DNA from: Candidatus Methanoplasma cognatum
GTDB taxonomy: Archaea > Thermoplasmatota > Thermoplasmata > Methanomassiliicoccales > Methanomethylophilaceae
Reading direction: 5' to 3'
Assembly: GCA_009777615.1 (NCBI GenBank)
Contig: WRLM01000001.1
Coordinates: 584,277-648,276, forward strand
DNA length: 64,000 bases
Below, piece after piece: positions 1 to 8,421 of the stretch. The translations under genes and the position numbers were made by a program. Each line of letters opens with the position of its first letter. Position 1 is the first letter of the stretch. Below the pieces are notes generated by a model that was not told the origin of the DNA, made no database searches, and was given only the letters and a program-made list of their open reading frames with translations.

Positions 1-763
1 CTATCGCCGTGATTATTGCGTTATATATCTGCGGCTCCCTCAATTCCTGTTTAATCAGATTGCTGGGTTCCTCAAACAACAGTCCGTTCTGTTTAAAGAA
101 TAAATTCCTTACATTATCACTCAGACTTTTTTCATCGTCTATCTGTGCAAGGTAGAACGGAGTTCCGCCGAAAATGCCGTATGTTAACAGTTTATCCTCT
201 TTAGAATAATTCGGAACAAATTTTATCGCGTCGTAATAATTGAACGGTTCGATCTTGAACTGGGCGGTGCGTCTTCCGTACAACGGACTTTTTGAACTGA
301 GGACCTGGCGTTCCATGAAGCTCATGGACGATCCGCAGAGGATCATCATCATGTCTGTGTTCTTAAAATCTGCATCGATGTATTTTTGTAAAAGTGACGA
401 GAACGCTTTTTCCGCTTTCGCCAGATAGGGGTACTCATCGATCACCAGAACAACCCTCTCACGCTGTGCTGTTTCAGAGATCATATCTAACAATTGCATA
501 AAATCCCTCGGTACCATCTTTGCGGTTATTCCTTTATTGGATTCTGATCGAAATTTGTATACAGATTCGGTGAACGCATTCAGATTATATGATGCGGAGT
601 TTTCCACTCCGGTGAAGAAGATTGTTCTCTTATCTCTGCAGAAATGGTTTATGAGTTCTGTTTTACCGACACGCCTGCGGCCGTATATCACGGCAACTTC
701 GAGTTTGCTGCTTTCATACATCTCATTCAATGCCTGAATCTCCTGTTCTCTTCCGATGAACAT
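1..763 (-). CDS. Archaeal AAA ATPase, DUF234 type (C-terminus beyond window)
   Basis: The gene starts at the ATG complementary to 761-763 and runs leftward off the window, so only about 254 N-terminal residues are visible. It begins MFIGREQEIQ, the usual opening of archaeal ATP-binding proteins of the MJ/DUF234 class. A Walker A motif (GRRRVGKTE, about residues 26-34) and a Walker B strand (VVLVIDEYPYL, about residue 100) are clear, followed by a sensor-like stretch (LCGSS). Family members are linked to a C-terminal nuclease-like domain (DUF234), which would lie outside the window. Cellular role is not established; such ATPases often behave as mobile or defence-associated genes. The AT-rich palindromic block just upstream suggests autoregulation. 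The family call is firm, the function is not. Confidence 0.8.
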   Translation of the reverse strand, partial: MFIGREQEIQALNEMYESSKLEVAVIYGRRRVGKTELINHFCRDKRTIFFTGVENSASYNLNAFTESVYKFRSESNKGITAKMVPRDFMQLLDMISETAQRERVVLVIDEYPYLAKAEKAFSSLLQKYIDADFKNTDMMMILCGSSMSFMERQVLSSKSPLYGRRTAQFKIEPFNYYDAIKFVPNYSKEDKLLTYGIFGGTPFYLAQIDDEKSLSDNVRNLFFKQNGLLFEEPSNLIKQELREPQIYNAIITAI

Positions 764-785
764 CTTGAGCACTCCAATTCATATT

Positions 786-809
786 ATGATATGTCATATC
801 ATGATATGA
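786..809. promoter_or_regulatory. Overlapping palindromes upstream of the DUF234 ATPase
   Basis: Three copies of the 8-mer ATGATATG occur in alternating orientation at 786-793, 795-802 (inverted) and 801-808. They form a 17-bp palindrome with a central T (786-802) and an overlapping perfect 16-bp palindrome (794-809). The block lies 23-46 bp upstream of the ATPase start on the minus strand, where its promoter must be, so an operator is a reasonable inference. From about 843 to 1001 I see no gene; an ATG at 841 opens only a 23-codon frame. Confidence 0.4.
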
Positions 810-1001
810 TTATTAAACCTTACCTACAAAGGAGATCAGAATGATAGTCTTTCCTAGAGTCCCCACCCGGGAAGGGGGTCAGAACCTCCGTATTAATGAC
901 AAGCACTGCTAAGGTGGCTACTACGACCTTCTTGTTCACTATGATTCTCCGATCTTTGTAAGAAGTTTATGGAAGATGTTTGTTAATATTGCTCTTTGAT
1001 C

Positions 1002-1928
1002 TCAGGATTTCGGATGCGCAATGAAGAACTTCATCATCTCCTCGCCCCAGTTGAATGAGTTGGGGGGTTCGCAAGCGAAGGTCTGGAACGGATTCTCCGG
1101 GTCGTAGTAAACTGTGCTTCCCGGGAAACAATGACCAGTGACAGGCCTATCTCCAAAGGGAGCGCTGGAATAATAGTTATGCGATATGAACTCGAACACG
1201 GTCCCGTTCGCGTTTGTATACCGGGTGTGCGTGTATGTGCTGTCTTGCGCGATGACCACTCCTGCTCCCATGTTCCATGCGGATATCACAGCATCCCTCT
1301 GGGCTATTCCCCATTCGTAAAGTGCTACAGTATCCTGTATTCCAAATATATATATGATCGGGATCTCATATTCGGGCATGTCTCCTTCGGTGAAAGTGCA
1401 TCCTGGGTATCCGGTGCCGCCAATACCGGCGGAAGCCGGGGCCGCTGATGCAAAGAGGTCAGAGTGGTCGCGTATGGTGCGCCACGTGTATCTTCCCCCG
1501 TTGGAGAAGCCGGTCACATGTATGCGGTCCGGATCTATGTCAAGCTCGTCGATAACGATACTGATCATCTCAAACAACGGATCGTCGAACTCAGGGGGGA
1601 CCCTATTGGTCGGAGTAGTAGGCTGAAGTATGGCATATCCGTACTGCTGTCCAAGTTCGCGCAGGTTGGTCCCGTCATTCTCTTGTTTAGCATCCATGGT
1701 TGCGCCATGCATATCAACGACCAATCCAACCGGACCATCCAGAATTTGTTCAGGGATCTCTAAGTCGTAAGTGAACCCATTATACGTGTAAACATAGTGC
1801 CCCGGGGAAGTGTCGCTAAGGACGGTATCATTTCCATCTTTATCATCCCATATGATAAAATAGGCCGCGACTAAAACTATGGCGGCCACTACCACCACTG
1901 CACCAATAATCATAAAACTTGTTTTCAA
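1002..1928 (-). CDS. Membrane-anchored esterase, PHB depolymerase/LpqC-like alpha/beta hydrolase (copy 1)
   Basis: 308 residues starting at a TTG (complement of 1926-1928) preceded by a good GGAGGAG ribosome site. Residues 6-27 form one hydrophobic segment (a signal anchor, no lipobox seen), so the catalytic part is probably outside the membrane. The core reads as an alpha/beta hydrolase: a VDMHG oxyanion-type strand near residue 70, the nucleophile elbow GFSNGG near residue 140, and a C-terminal GHCFPG histidine block near residue 270. This arrangement matches the polyhydroxybutyrate depolymerase/feruloyl esterase (LpqC) group. The natural substrate cannot be read from sequence; an ester of dietary or plant origin is plausible in a gut-type archaeon. 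A close paralogue lies immediately upstream in the same orientation. Confidence 0.75.
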   Translation of the reverse strand: MKTSFMIIGAVVVVAAIVLVAAYFIIWDDKDGNDTVLSDTSPGHYVYTYNGFTYDLEIPEQILDGPVGLVVDMHGATMDAKQENDGTNLRELGQQYGYAILQPTTPTNRVPPEFDDPLFEMISIVIDELDIDPDRIHVTGFSNGGRYTWRTIRDHSDLFASAAPASAGIGGTGYPGCTFTEGDMPEYEIPIIYIFGIQDTVALYEWGIAQRDAVISAWNMGAGVVIAQDSTYTHTRYTNANGTVFEFISHNYYSSAPFGDRPVTGHCFPGSTVYYDPENPFQTFACEPPNSFNWGEEMMKFFIAHPKS

Positions 1929-2112
1929 TAAAACTCCTCCTTTTAAAGTTTGTATTTAAATATTTGCCTATATAGTATATAATGATTGTGAAAGGATGAA
2001 TTATGAAACATAGGCGCGCCAGCGAAACATAATATAAAAATTTGACAGTGAGTCCGATTGCGAACATCACTATCGTTGTTAATGTTGTTTGTTCATCTAG
2101 CTTTGCTTTGCC

Positions 2113-3024
2113 TCAGGATTTTGGATGCGCAATGAAGAACTTCATCAGCTCCTCACCCCAGATGAACGAATTGGCACCCTCACAAGCGAAGGTCTGCTTC
2201 GGGTCCGCCGGGTCGTAGTAGACCGTGCTTCCGGGGAAGCAGTGTCCTCCGACAAGTCCTCCGGTCAGCTCAAAGGGAGCGTTGGACGCGTAGTCGTGAG
2301 ATATGAACTCGAATACAGTTCCGTTCGCATTTGTATATCGGGTGTGCGTATATGTGCTGTCTGTTGCGATGTTCACTCCTGCTCCCATGTTCCATGCGGC
2401 AATTACGGCATCCCTCTGGACTATTCCCGTCGGGTAGCCTGAATCCTGCGTTCCGTACATGTACAGGATCGGGATCTCATACTCGGGCATCTCATCCCCC
2501 GAGAATGTGCATCCGTCCGGGAGGGTGCCGATGCCGCTGGCCGCCGGTGCCGCCGACGCATAGAAGTCGGAATGGTCGAGTACGGTGCGCCACGTGTACC
2601 TTCCTCCGTTGGAGAAGCCGGTCACGTGTATGCGGTCCGTATCAACGCCGAGCTCGTCGACGACGATGTTGACCATCTCGAACAAGCGCGCATCATAGTC
2701 AGTAAGGATCGACCTTGTAGGTGTCGAGGGTTGAAGTATGACATATCCGTATTTCGGTCCGATCTCGCGCAGGTTGGTCCCGTCGTTCTCCTGATCGGCG
2801 TCCATCGTCATGCCATGCACGTCCAGGACCAACCCTTTTATCTCATTGGGGATCTCCAGATCATATGCGATCCCATCATATGTGTAGGTATAGTGTCCGG
2901 GCGAAGTGCTGCTAAGGACGTTATTATTCTCATCTTTATCATTCCACAGGGTGAAGTAGGCCGCGACTAAAACTACGGCGGCTACCACTACCACTGCGAT
3001 AATTATCATAACACTTTTTTTCAT
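2113..3024 (-). CDS. Membrane-anchored esterase, PHB depolymerase/LpqC-like alpha/beta hydrolase (copy 2)
   Basis: 303 residues, paralogue of the adjacent downstream gene at 1002-1928. The ATG complementary to 3022-3024 is chosen because GGAGGAGG lies eight bases upstream; an in-frame start 48 bases earlier has no such site and would precede the signal segment. One N-terminal transmembrane segment (about residues 5-25) is followed by a short acidic linker and the hydrolase domain, with VHGMTMD, the nucleophile elbow GFSNGG and GGHCFPGST in the same order as copy 1. The two proteins are near-identical over the catalytic region and differ mostly in linkers, so this is a tandem duplication. Fold and anchoring are secure; substrate is unknown. 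Confidence 0.75.
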   Translation of the reverse strand: MKKSVMIIIAVVVVAAVVLVAAYFTLWNDKDENNNVLSSTSPGHYTYTYDGIAYDLEIPNEIKGLVLDVHGMTMDADQENDGTNLREIGPKYGYVILQPSTPTRSILTDYDARLFEMVNIVVDELGVDTDRIHVTGFSNGGRYTWRTVLDHSDFYASAAPAASGIGTLPDGCTFSGDEMPEYEIPILYMYGTQDSGYPTGIVQRDAVIAAWNMGAGVNIATDSTYTHTRYTNANGTVFEFISHDYASNAPFELTGGLVGGHCFPGSTVYYDPADPKQTFACEGANSFIWGEELMKFFIAHPKS

Positions 3025-3418
3025 TAAGAATCCTCCTCCTTTGTTTAAAAAGTTTGTCTTTTTAACAACCACCTGTATAATATATATAGGTTATGCTGGA
3101 TGTAACCGGGCACCTCTTAGCATCTTCTTTCCAACGGATATCGCAGTTTTATGACGTAACCGGCATCTTTGGGATACAGATACCTTGGTCATCCGCCGCA
3201 CATCGAACATAACTCCCCGAATTTGTAAGATTCAGGAAACAGGCCGTCAGGACATATTGTGTCGGCGCCCCTGCTCGACGTTATGGTTTTATAAGACGAG
3301 GCCCCAGCCCAGAAGATCAAAGGTGAAATAGGCGCAAACAGAAAATTTGATAATGGATAGAGAGCATAGGGCGAAACGGAGCCTAAGCTATACCATAAAG
3401 GGAAAGGAGACCAGGAAA
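3025..3418. other. Intergenic region, no gene seen
   Basis: About 390 bases between two divergently transcribed genes. An AT-rich stretch near 3072-3092 (ATAATATATATAGG) is a candidate TATA region for the esterase. An in-frame ATG at 3347 extends the downstream gene by 24 residues that do not look like protein of that family and lack a ribosome site, so I leave it as untranslated leader. I see no RNA gene or repeat here. Confidence 0.5.
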
Positions 3419-4765
3419 ATGAAAGAAGAAAAACAGAGAAAAATTATAATAATCGGTGCAGCTGGGCGCGATTTTCATAATTTCAACACGTTCTACCGCG
3501 ACAACCCCCTGTACAAGGTCGTGGCGTTCACCGCCGCACAGATACCGGATATCGCGGACAGAAAATATCCGGCCGCTTTGGCGGGTTCGTTGTATCCGGA
3601 CGGGATACCCATACACGCCCAGGATGAGCTGGAAGCTCTGATCAAAAAGTTAGATGTTGATGAATGTGTGTTCTCGTACAGCGACGTCCCGTATCCGTTC
3701 GTGATGAGAATGGGTGCAAAAATTAACGCGGCCGGGGCAGACTTCTCAATGATGGGTCACAAGAACACCGCGCTCAAGAGTACGAAGCCGGTCATCGCAG
3801 TAGGCGCAATACGAACTGGCTGCGGAAAAAGCCAGACGAGCCGCAGGATCGCAGAGATCCTGATGAAGAAAGGCCTCAAAGTGATCGCTATACGCCACCC
3901 GATGCCTTACGGAGACCTCGTTGCTCAAAAGGTTCAGCGGTTCGCCACTATCGAAGACCTTACCAAGCATAAATGCACCATTGAGGAAATGGAAGAGTAT
4001 GAGCCCCACATAGTAAGGGGGAACGTCATCTACGCCGGGGTCGACTACGAGGCCATCCTCAGAGCAGCCGAGAACGACCCTGACGGTTGCGACGTGATAC
4101 TGTGGGACGGAGGGAACAACGATTTCTCGTTCTACCAGCCGGATCTGATGGTGACGATCGTTGACCCGCACCGCCCCGGACATGAACTCTCATATTACCC
4201 CGGCGAGGTAACGCTGCGCATGGCCGACGTAGTTGTGATAAACAAGATCGACAGCTCTGATTTTGAGAACATCCAGACCGTGCGGAAGAACATCGAAAGC
4301 GTGAACCCTAAGGCCATCGTAGTGGACGCCGCCTCCACGCTGAACGTCACGGACCCTAAACTGATCAAAGGCAAGCGGGTTCTGGTGATCGAAGACGGTC
4401 CGACTCTCACGCACGGTGAAATGAAGATCGGCGCGGGGGTGGTCGCGGCCCACAAGTTCGGAGCCGCAGAGATCATCGACCCCCGTCAGTATGCGGTCGG
4501 GAAACTTGCGGAAACCTACAGGATATATCCGGGCATCGGCAAGCTCCTCCCCGCGATGGGCTATGGCGAACAGCAGATGAAGGACCTGTCGGCCACCATT
4601 GACAAGACCGATTGTGATTCCGTTGTCATTGCTACTCCGATAGATCTGCAGCGTGTGATCAAGATCAGTAAACCCTGCACCCGTGTGGGGTACGATCTGC
4701 AGGAGATCGGCAAACCGGACCTGGAGAGCATACTGGATGATTTCGTGAAGAAGATCAAAAAGTAA
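3419..4765 (+). CDS. Cyclic 2,3-diphosphoglycerate synthetase-like P-loop enzyme
   Basis: 448 residues from the ATG at 3419, which has AAAGGAGACC just upstream. The N-terminal Rossmann-like segment (IIIGAAGRDFHNFN, residues 11-24) is followed by a P-loop (AIRTGCGKSQTSR, about 129-141), a DGGNNDFSFY nucleotide-binding stretch and an NKID G-protein-like motif. This set matches the family of archaeal CpgS, which closes 2,3-bisphosphoglycerate to the cyclic form with ATP. Cyclic DPG is a compatible solute and phosphate store in some methanogens. Homologues are also found in organisms where the product has not been shown, so the exact reaction here is an inference. It stands alone between a divergent esterase and a convergent Sel1 gene. 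Confidence 0.7.
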   Translation: MKEEKQRKIIIIGAAGRDFHNFNTFYRDNPLYKVVAFTAAQIPDIADRKYPAALAGSLYPDGIPIHAQDELEALIKKLDVDECVFSYSDVPYPFVMRMGAKINAAGADFSMMGHKNTALKSTKPVIAVGAIRTGCGKSQTSRRIAEILMKKGLKVIAIRHPMPYGDLVAQKVQRFATIEDLTKHKCTIEEMEEYEPHIVRGNVIYAGVDYEAILRAAENDPDGCDVILWDGGNNDFSFYQPDLMVTIVDPHRPGHELSYYPGEVTLRMADVVVINKIDSSDFENIQTVRKNIESVNPKAIVVDAASTLNVTDPKLIKGKRVLVIEDGPTLTHGEMKIGAGVVAAHKFGAAEIIDPRQYAVGKLAETYRIYPGIGKLLPAMGYGEQQMKDLSATIDKTDCDSVVIATPIDLQRVIKISKPCTRVGYDLQEIGKPDLESILDDFVKKIKK

Positions 4766-4818
4766 ATCATAAATGCAAAGGGGAAGCTGGTGAGCCGATG
4801 GCTCACCGCACCCTATCT

Positions 4819-6621
4819 TTATTCTTCCAATATCTCTGCAAGGGCCTTTATCGCATCGTCATTGCCTTGCTCGGCGGAAAGCCTGTACCATCTAACCGCC
4901 TCCTCATTGCTCTGCGGCACGCTCTTTCCGTGTCTGTACATCCAGCCCAGGTCCCTCTGCGCGTCCGCGTTCCCCTGATCAGCGGAAAGCCTGTACCATC
5001 TCACCGCCTCCTCATTGCTCTGCGGCACGCCTTTCCCCCTTCTGTACATCCCGCCCAGATTGTATTGAGCGTCGGTGTTCCCCTGCTCGGCGGAAAGCCT
5101 GTACCATCTAACCGCCTCCTCGTCGTTCTGAGGAACGCCCATCCCGTTCTGATACATCACGCCCAGATTGTTCTGCGCGTATGCGTTCCCCTGCTCGGCG
5201 GAAAGCCTGTACCATCTCACCGCCTCCTCGTTGCTCTGCGGGATGCCTCTTCCCTTTCTGTGCATCCTGCCCAGATTGTATTGTGCTTTTGCACATCCTT
5301 GTTCCGCAGCAAGCCGGAACCATCTCACCGCCTCCTCATCGCTCTGAGGAACACCCATCCCATTCTGGTACATCACGCCCAGGTTGTTCTGCGCGTCCGC
5401 ATATCCCTGTTCTGCGGAAAGCAGGAACCAACTCGCCGCCTCCTCATTGCTCTGCGGCACGCCTGTTCCGTTCCGGTACATCACGCCCAGATTATACTGT
5501 GTGTATGCGTCTCCTTCATCGGCGGAAGGCCCCTGCCATGTTGCTGGCCCCTCCTCGTCCAGATGGACGTCCATTCCGTTCTGGTACATCATGTCAGGAT
5601 CAGGGTATGCGTCTCCCTCGCCGGCGGGAGGTTCGTACCACTTTGCAGCTTCATCCTCGTTTAAGGGTATGTCAATTCCGTTCCGGTACATCATGTCAGG
5701 ATCAGGGTATGCGTCTCCCTCGCCGGCGGGAGACCCCCGCTGTATTGCAGCTTCACCTTCGCTCTGAGGAACATCATCGCGCTGGTGCGGCATGTCGTCC
5801 TGTTCATACTGTATGTCCTCATCCTCTTGGTCATTGGAAAGATCGTAGCGTTTCAGAGTATCCGCATCGTCATGAGGAGCGTTCCCTTCATTCTGGCGCA
5901 TCTCATCCAGGTCGGACCCTGCCTCGATGTATCCCTTTTCAGCAGAAAGTCTGAACCACTTCGCAGCTTCCTCCTCGCTCTGGGGAACCCCTTTCCCATA
6001 CCTGTACATCCAGCCCAGATTATTCTGCGCGTACGCATTCCCCTGTTCCGCGGCAAGCCTGCACCACCTGACAGCTTCCTCATCGCTCTGAGGGACGCCC
6101 TTTCCGTTCCGGTACATCCAGCCCAGATTGTTCTGCGCGTATGCATCTCCCTGTTCGGCGGAAAGCCTGTACCACTTCGCCGCTTCTTCGTCGTTCTGGG
6201 GGACGCCCTTTCCGTTCCGGTACATCCAGCCCAGATCCCTTTGCGCACATGCGTCTCCCTGGCTGGCGGAGAGACCGAACCACTTCGCCGCCTCCGCATC
6301 GCTTTGCGGCACACATCTTCCATAATAATACATCAGACCCAGGCTTCTTTGCGCGTCGGCGTTTCCCCCGTTGGCGGCAAGCCTGTACAGCATCGCCGCC
6401 TCTTCGCCGCTCTGAGGGACGCCTTTCCCGCTGTCATACATCGAACCCAGTTTATACTGCGCTTCTGAGTGTCCCTGTGCCGCAGAGAGCCCGAACCACT
6501 TCGCCGCTCTCGAATGATCAATTGGGAGCCCCTTCCCGGTTTCGTACATCGAACCTAGTTCGAACTGTGCACCCGGGTTTCCGCTCTGCGCAAGTTTCTT
6601 GATCTTCCTGGCTTCGAACAC
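4819..6621 (-). CDS. Sel1-like repeat protein (large, with decayed central repeats)
   Basis: 600 residues, GTG start complementary to 6619-6621. Nearly the whole protein is a ladder of roughly 36-residue Sel1 repeats with the pattern A-QG-A-AQ-NLG-MY-NG-GVPQ--EEA--W-RL. Sel1 repeats are TPR-like helical hairpins that build protein-binding scaffolds. No signal peptide or membrane segment is visible, so it is probably cytoplasmic. Residues about 245-365 hold repeats that have lost the consensus and become acidic and proline-rich (for example GEGDAYPDPDMMY twice), while the flanking copies stay regular; this looks like recent repeat expansion with a decaying middle. The long open frames on the opposite strand are a by-product of the repeats. 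The partner protein is unknown. Confidence 0.85.
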   Translation of the reverse strand: MFEARKIKKLAQSGNPGAQFELGSMYETGKGLPIDHSRAAKWFGLSAAQGHSEAQYKLGSMYDSGKGVPQSGEEAAMLYRLAANGGNADAQRSLGLMYYYGRCVPQSDAEAAKWFGLSASQGDACAQRDLGWMYRNGKGVPQNDEEAAKWYRLSAEQGDAYAQNNLGWMYRNGKGVPQSDEEAVRWCRLAAEQGNAYAQNNLGWMYRYGKGVPQSEEEAAKWFRLSAEKGYIEAGSDLDEMRQNEGNAPHDDADTLKRYDLSNDQEDEDIQYEQDDMPHQRDDVPQSEGEAAIQRGSPAGEGDAYPDPDMMYRNGIDIPLNEDEAAKWYEPPAGEGDAYPDPDMMYQNGMDVHLDEEGPATWQGPSADEGDAYTQYNLGVMYRNGTGVPQSNEEAASWFLLSAEQGYADAQNNLGVMYQNGMGVPQSDEEAVRWFRLAAEQGCAKAQYNLGRMHRKGRGIPQSNEEAVRWYRLSAEQGNAYAQNNLGVMYQNGMGVPQNDEEAVRWYRLSAEQGNTDAQYNLGGMYRRGKGVPQSNEEAVRWYRLSADQGNADAQRDLGWMYRHGKSVPQSNEEAVRWYRLSAEQGNDDAIKALAEILEE

Positions 6622-6829
6622 ACTACGTTAATACCAATATATCCGTTTATTAGTTTTGGAAATAATGACCGGCCCGTCTCTATTCCCAGGAGCGAAATCC
6701 TCTCCGTCGCCGGACCCCTGAGATATGGCGAAAGGCTCCGGTTTGCGTTACGGCCCCTCGGAAATGGAGCGTCTGTTAAAACTTAATATCTGGTAGCCAT
6801 TTTATCGTGTCGGGAAAAGAGGTAGAAGG

Positions 6830-7588
6830 GTGAATCAAGCGGTAAAATTGCCAATCGAAGACCTGAACAGGGAACCGTACGTCTCGCTCCTCTGCTATCC
6901 GTATGCCGATCCGCAGGAAGCGGACAGGAGGATCGCGGAGTTAAGAGGGATAGGGGTCACGGCGGTGGAGTTCAAAGGTAACGTTTTGGCCGCCGGCCTG
7001 CCCGTGGTGGGCAAAGGCCACGAGGGCGTCGTGGTTACGGCGTATGCGGACGGAGAGCGGCTGGCGCTGAAGGTGCGCAGGGCCGACAGCATCAGACGCG
7101 ACCCTTTTCATGAAGCGGAGATGCTGCGGAAAGCGAACGGCATAGGCGTGGGGCCGAGGTTCAAAGCGGTCACCGGGAACTTCCTTCTCTCCCAGCTGAT
7201 CGACGGCGGCAGGCTGGCCGAATGGATGGAGTGCAACATGGAAAAAGCCGCCTTCCGCAGGGTCCTGGAGGACCTTCTGGAGCAGTGCTGGCGCCTCGAC
7301 GAGGCCGGCCTGGACCACGGCGAGCTTAGCAACGCGCCGCGGCACATCCTTGCGGACGGATCGGGAAAGCCGTTCATAGTGGACTTCGAGACCGCAAGCG
7401 TCAGGCGCAGAACTTCGAATGTCACGTCGGTATGTCAGTATCTTTTCCTCGGGAACAGCGACGCGCGGATGCTGATCAGCGAGGTCTTGGGGAGAGAAGA
7501 TAACGGCCGGATCAGAGAGATACTGACAGACTACAAAAAAGAGCGGTCCAGGGATCGCTTCGAAGCATTGCTGGGGACATTTCTTTAA
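6830..7588 (+). CDS. Small archaeal protein kinase-like protein (COG2112 type)
   Basis: 252 residues. An N-terminal helical region is followed by a compact kinase-like domain: a glycine-rich turn (VGKGHEGVV, about 61-69), the ATP-binding lysine in LALKVRR (about 81-87), a glutamate in the next helix (EAEMLRK), a catalytic-loop equivalent DHGELSNAPRH (about 163-173) and VDFETAS in place of the DFG motif (about 185-191). HGELS and DFE are the form seen in the archaeal predicted Ser/Thr kinases related to RIO and Bud32, not in ordinary Hanks kinases. The ATG at 6830 follows AGGTAGAAGGG. The gene is monocistronic with its own upstream region; a substrate cannot be proposed. Confidence 0.75.
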   Translation: MNQAVKLPIEDLNREPYVSLLCYPYADPQEADRRIAELRGIGVTAVEFKGNVLAAGLPVVGKGHEGVVVTAYADGERLALKVRRADSIRRDPFHEAEMLRKANGIGVGPRFKAVTGNFLLSQLIDGGRLAEWMECNMEKAAFRRVLEDLLEQCWRLDEAGLDHGELSNAPRHILADGSGKPFIVDFETASVRRRTSNVTSVCQYLFLGNSDARMLISEVLGREDNGRIREILTDYKKERSRDRFEALLGTFL

Positions 7589-7607
7589 CAGACGTTCCCA
7601 CGCAGCC

Positions 7608-8153
7608 TTAACCGTCGGCGAGACGGAACGTGTCGATCACAGAATGTTCCGCGCCGCCCGATGTGAGCAGACTGCTCATCAGGAATATCTGCCGGCATTC
7701 AAAGGACCCGGCCTCCATGTCCCGGCATTCATTGAGAAGGGCCGTGAGGCCGGCCGACGGTCTCTTCACCCTGCCTACGGTGACGTGCGCTTTGAACGGT
7801 TTCTTGTCATAGTCAACGGACGAGCCGCTGAGTATCCCGTCAAGGTCGGAAAGGATATCGTAGAAAGGAGCTCCGGGTTCCGCGCCGATCCATATTACGC
7901 GGGGATCCTTATTATTGGGGAACGCCCCCAGCCCTTTCAGGGACACGCTGAAGGAACGGTACCTTTCCAAGGACCTCATCCCTGATGATAATTCTTCGAT
8001 CTTCTTTGCTTCCACGTCCCCCAGGAATCTCAGGGTCAGATGCACTTCCTTAGGGACGCTGACCCCAGGTATGCCTCTGAGCCTTACCCTGGCATCCTCG
8101 ACCGCCGGCATCATAGGTATATCGAATGAGATGAAAGACCTGATCTTTTCCAT
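7608..8153 (-). CDS. thpR: RNA 2',3'-cyclic phosphodiesterase (LigT/ThpR family)
   Basis: 181 residues. Two H-x-T motifs, HLTLRFLG (His38, Thr40) and HVTVGRVK (His122, Thr124), lie in the spacing typical of the 2H phosphoesterase superfamily, and the length matches archaeal ThpR. Members hydrolyse RNA 2',3'-cyclic phosphate to a 2'-phosphate and can act on tRNA half-molecules, hence the older name 2'-5' RNA ligase. It converges on the kinase-like gene with only 19 bases between their stop codons. The region from 8154 to 8421, shared with the divergent MATE gene, holds both promoters; nothing else is recognised there. Confidence 0.85.
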   Translation of the reverse strand: MEKIRSFISFDIPMMPAVEDARVRLRGIPGVSVPKEVHLTLRFLGDVEAKKIEELSSGMRSLERYRSFSVSLKGLGAFPNNKDPRVIWIGAEPGAPFYDILSDLDGILSGSSVDYDKKPFKAHVTVGRVKRPSAGLTALLNECRDMEAGSFECRQIFLMSSLLTSGGAEHSVIDTFRLADG

Positions 8154-8421
8154 GTTACCTCAGTATGGAATGATCTGGCCGTATTTGAATTTGGGCAGAC
8201 CGCATCGCGGGATCCCCATCATTCCAAGTTACAGTTCCTCACTCGTCCGGGAGCGCAGGGCGTCCGGTGTTCGTTTTGAGTTTTCTCACAGGCGGCGGGA
8301 AGGCTGTCTGAAAAGGTCCGTGCCCCGTTCTGTCCGTCTTTGGGAAAAGTATGCATGCTATCTTTTGACATACTGAAAGGGTCAAATAGTTTATAGAGAT
8401 AGACGGGTCGAAGGGGATGCC

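Noticed and set aside
841..1000. Short frames with an interrupting TAA near 841-1000 as an insertion sequence or transposase relic
   Set aside because: The translated fragments are too short and I cannot match them to a transposase; there are no terminal repeats.
4798..6602. Long open frames on the plus strand opposite the Sel1 gene
   Set aside because: They arise from the repeated codons of the Sel1 protein; the translations are repetitive His/Leu/Arg-rich strings without family features or ribosome sites.
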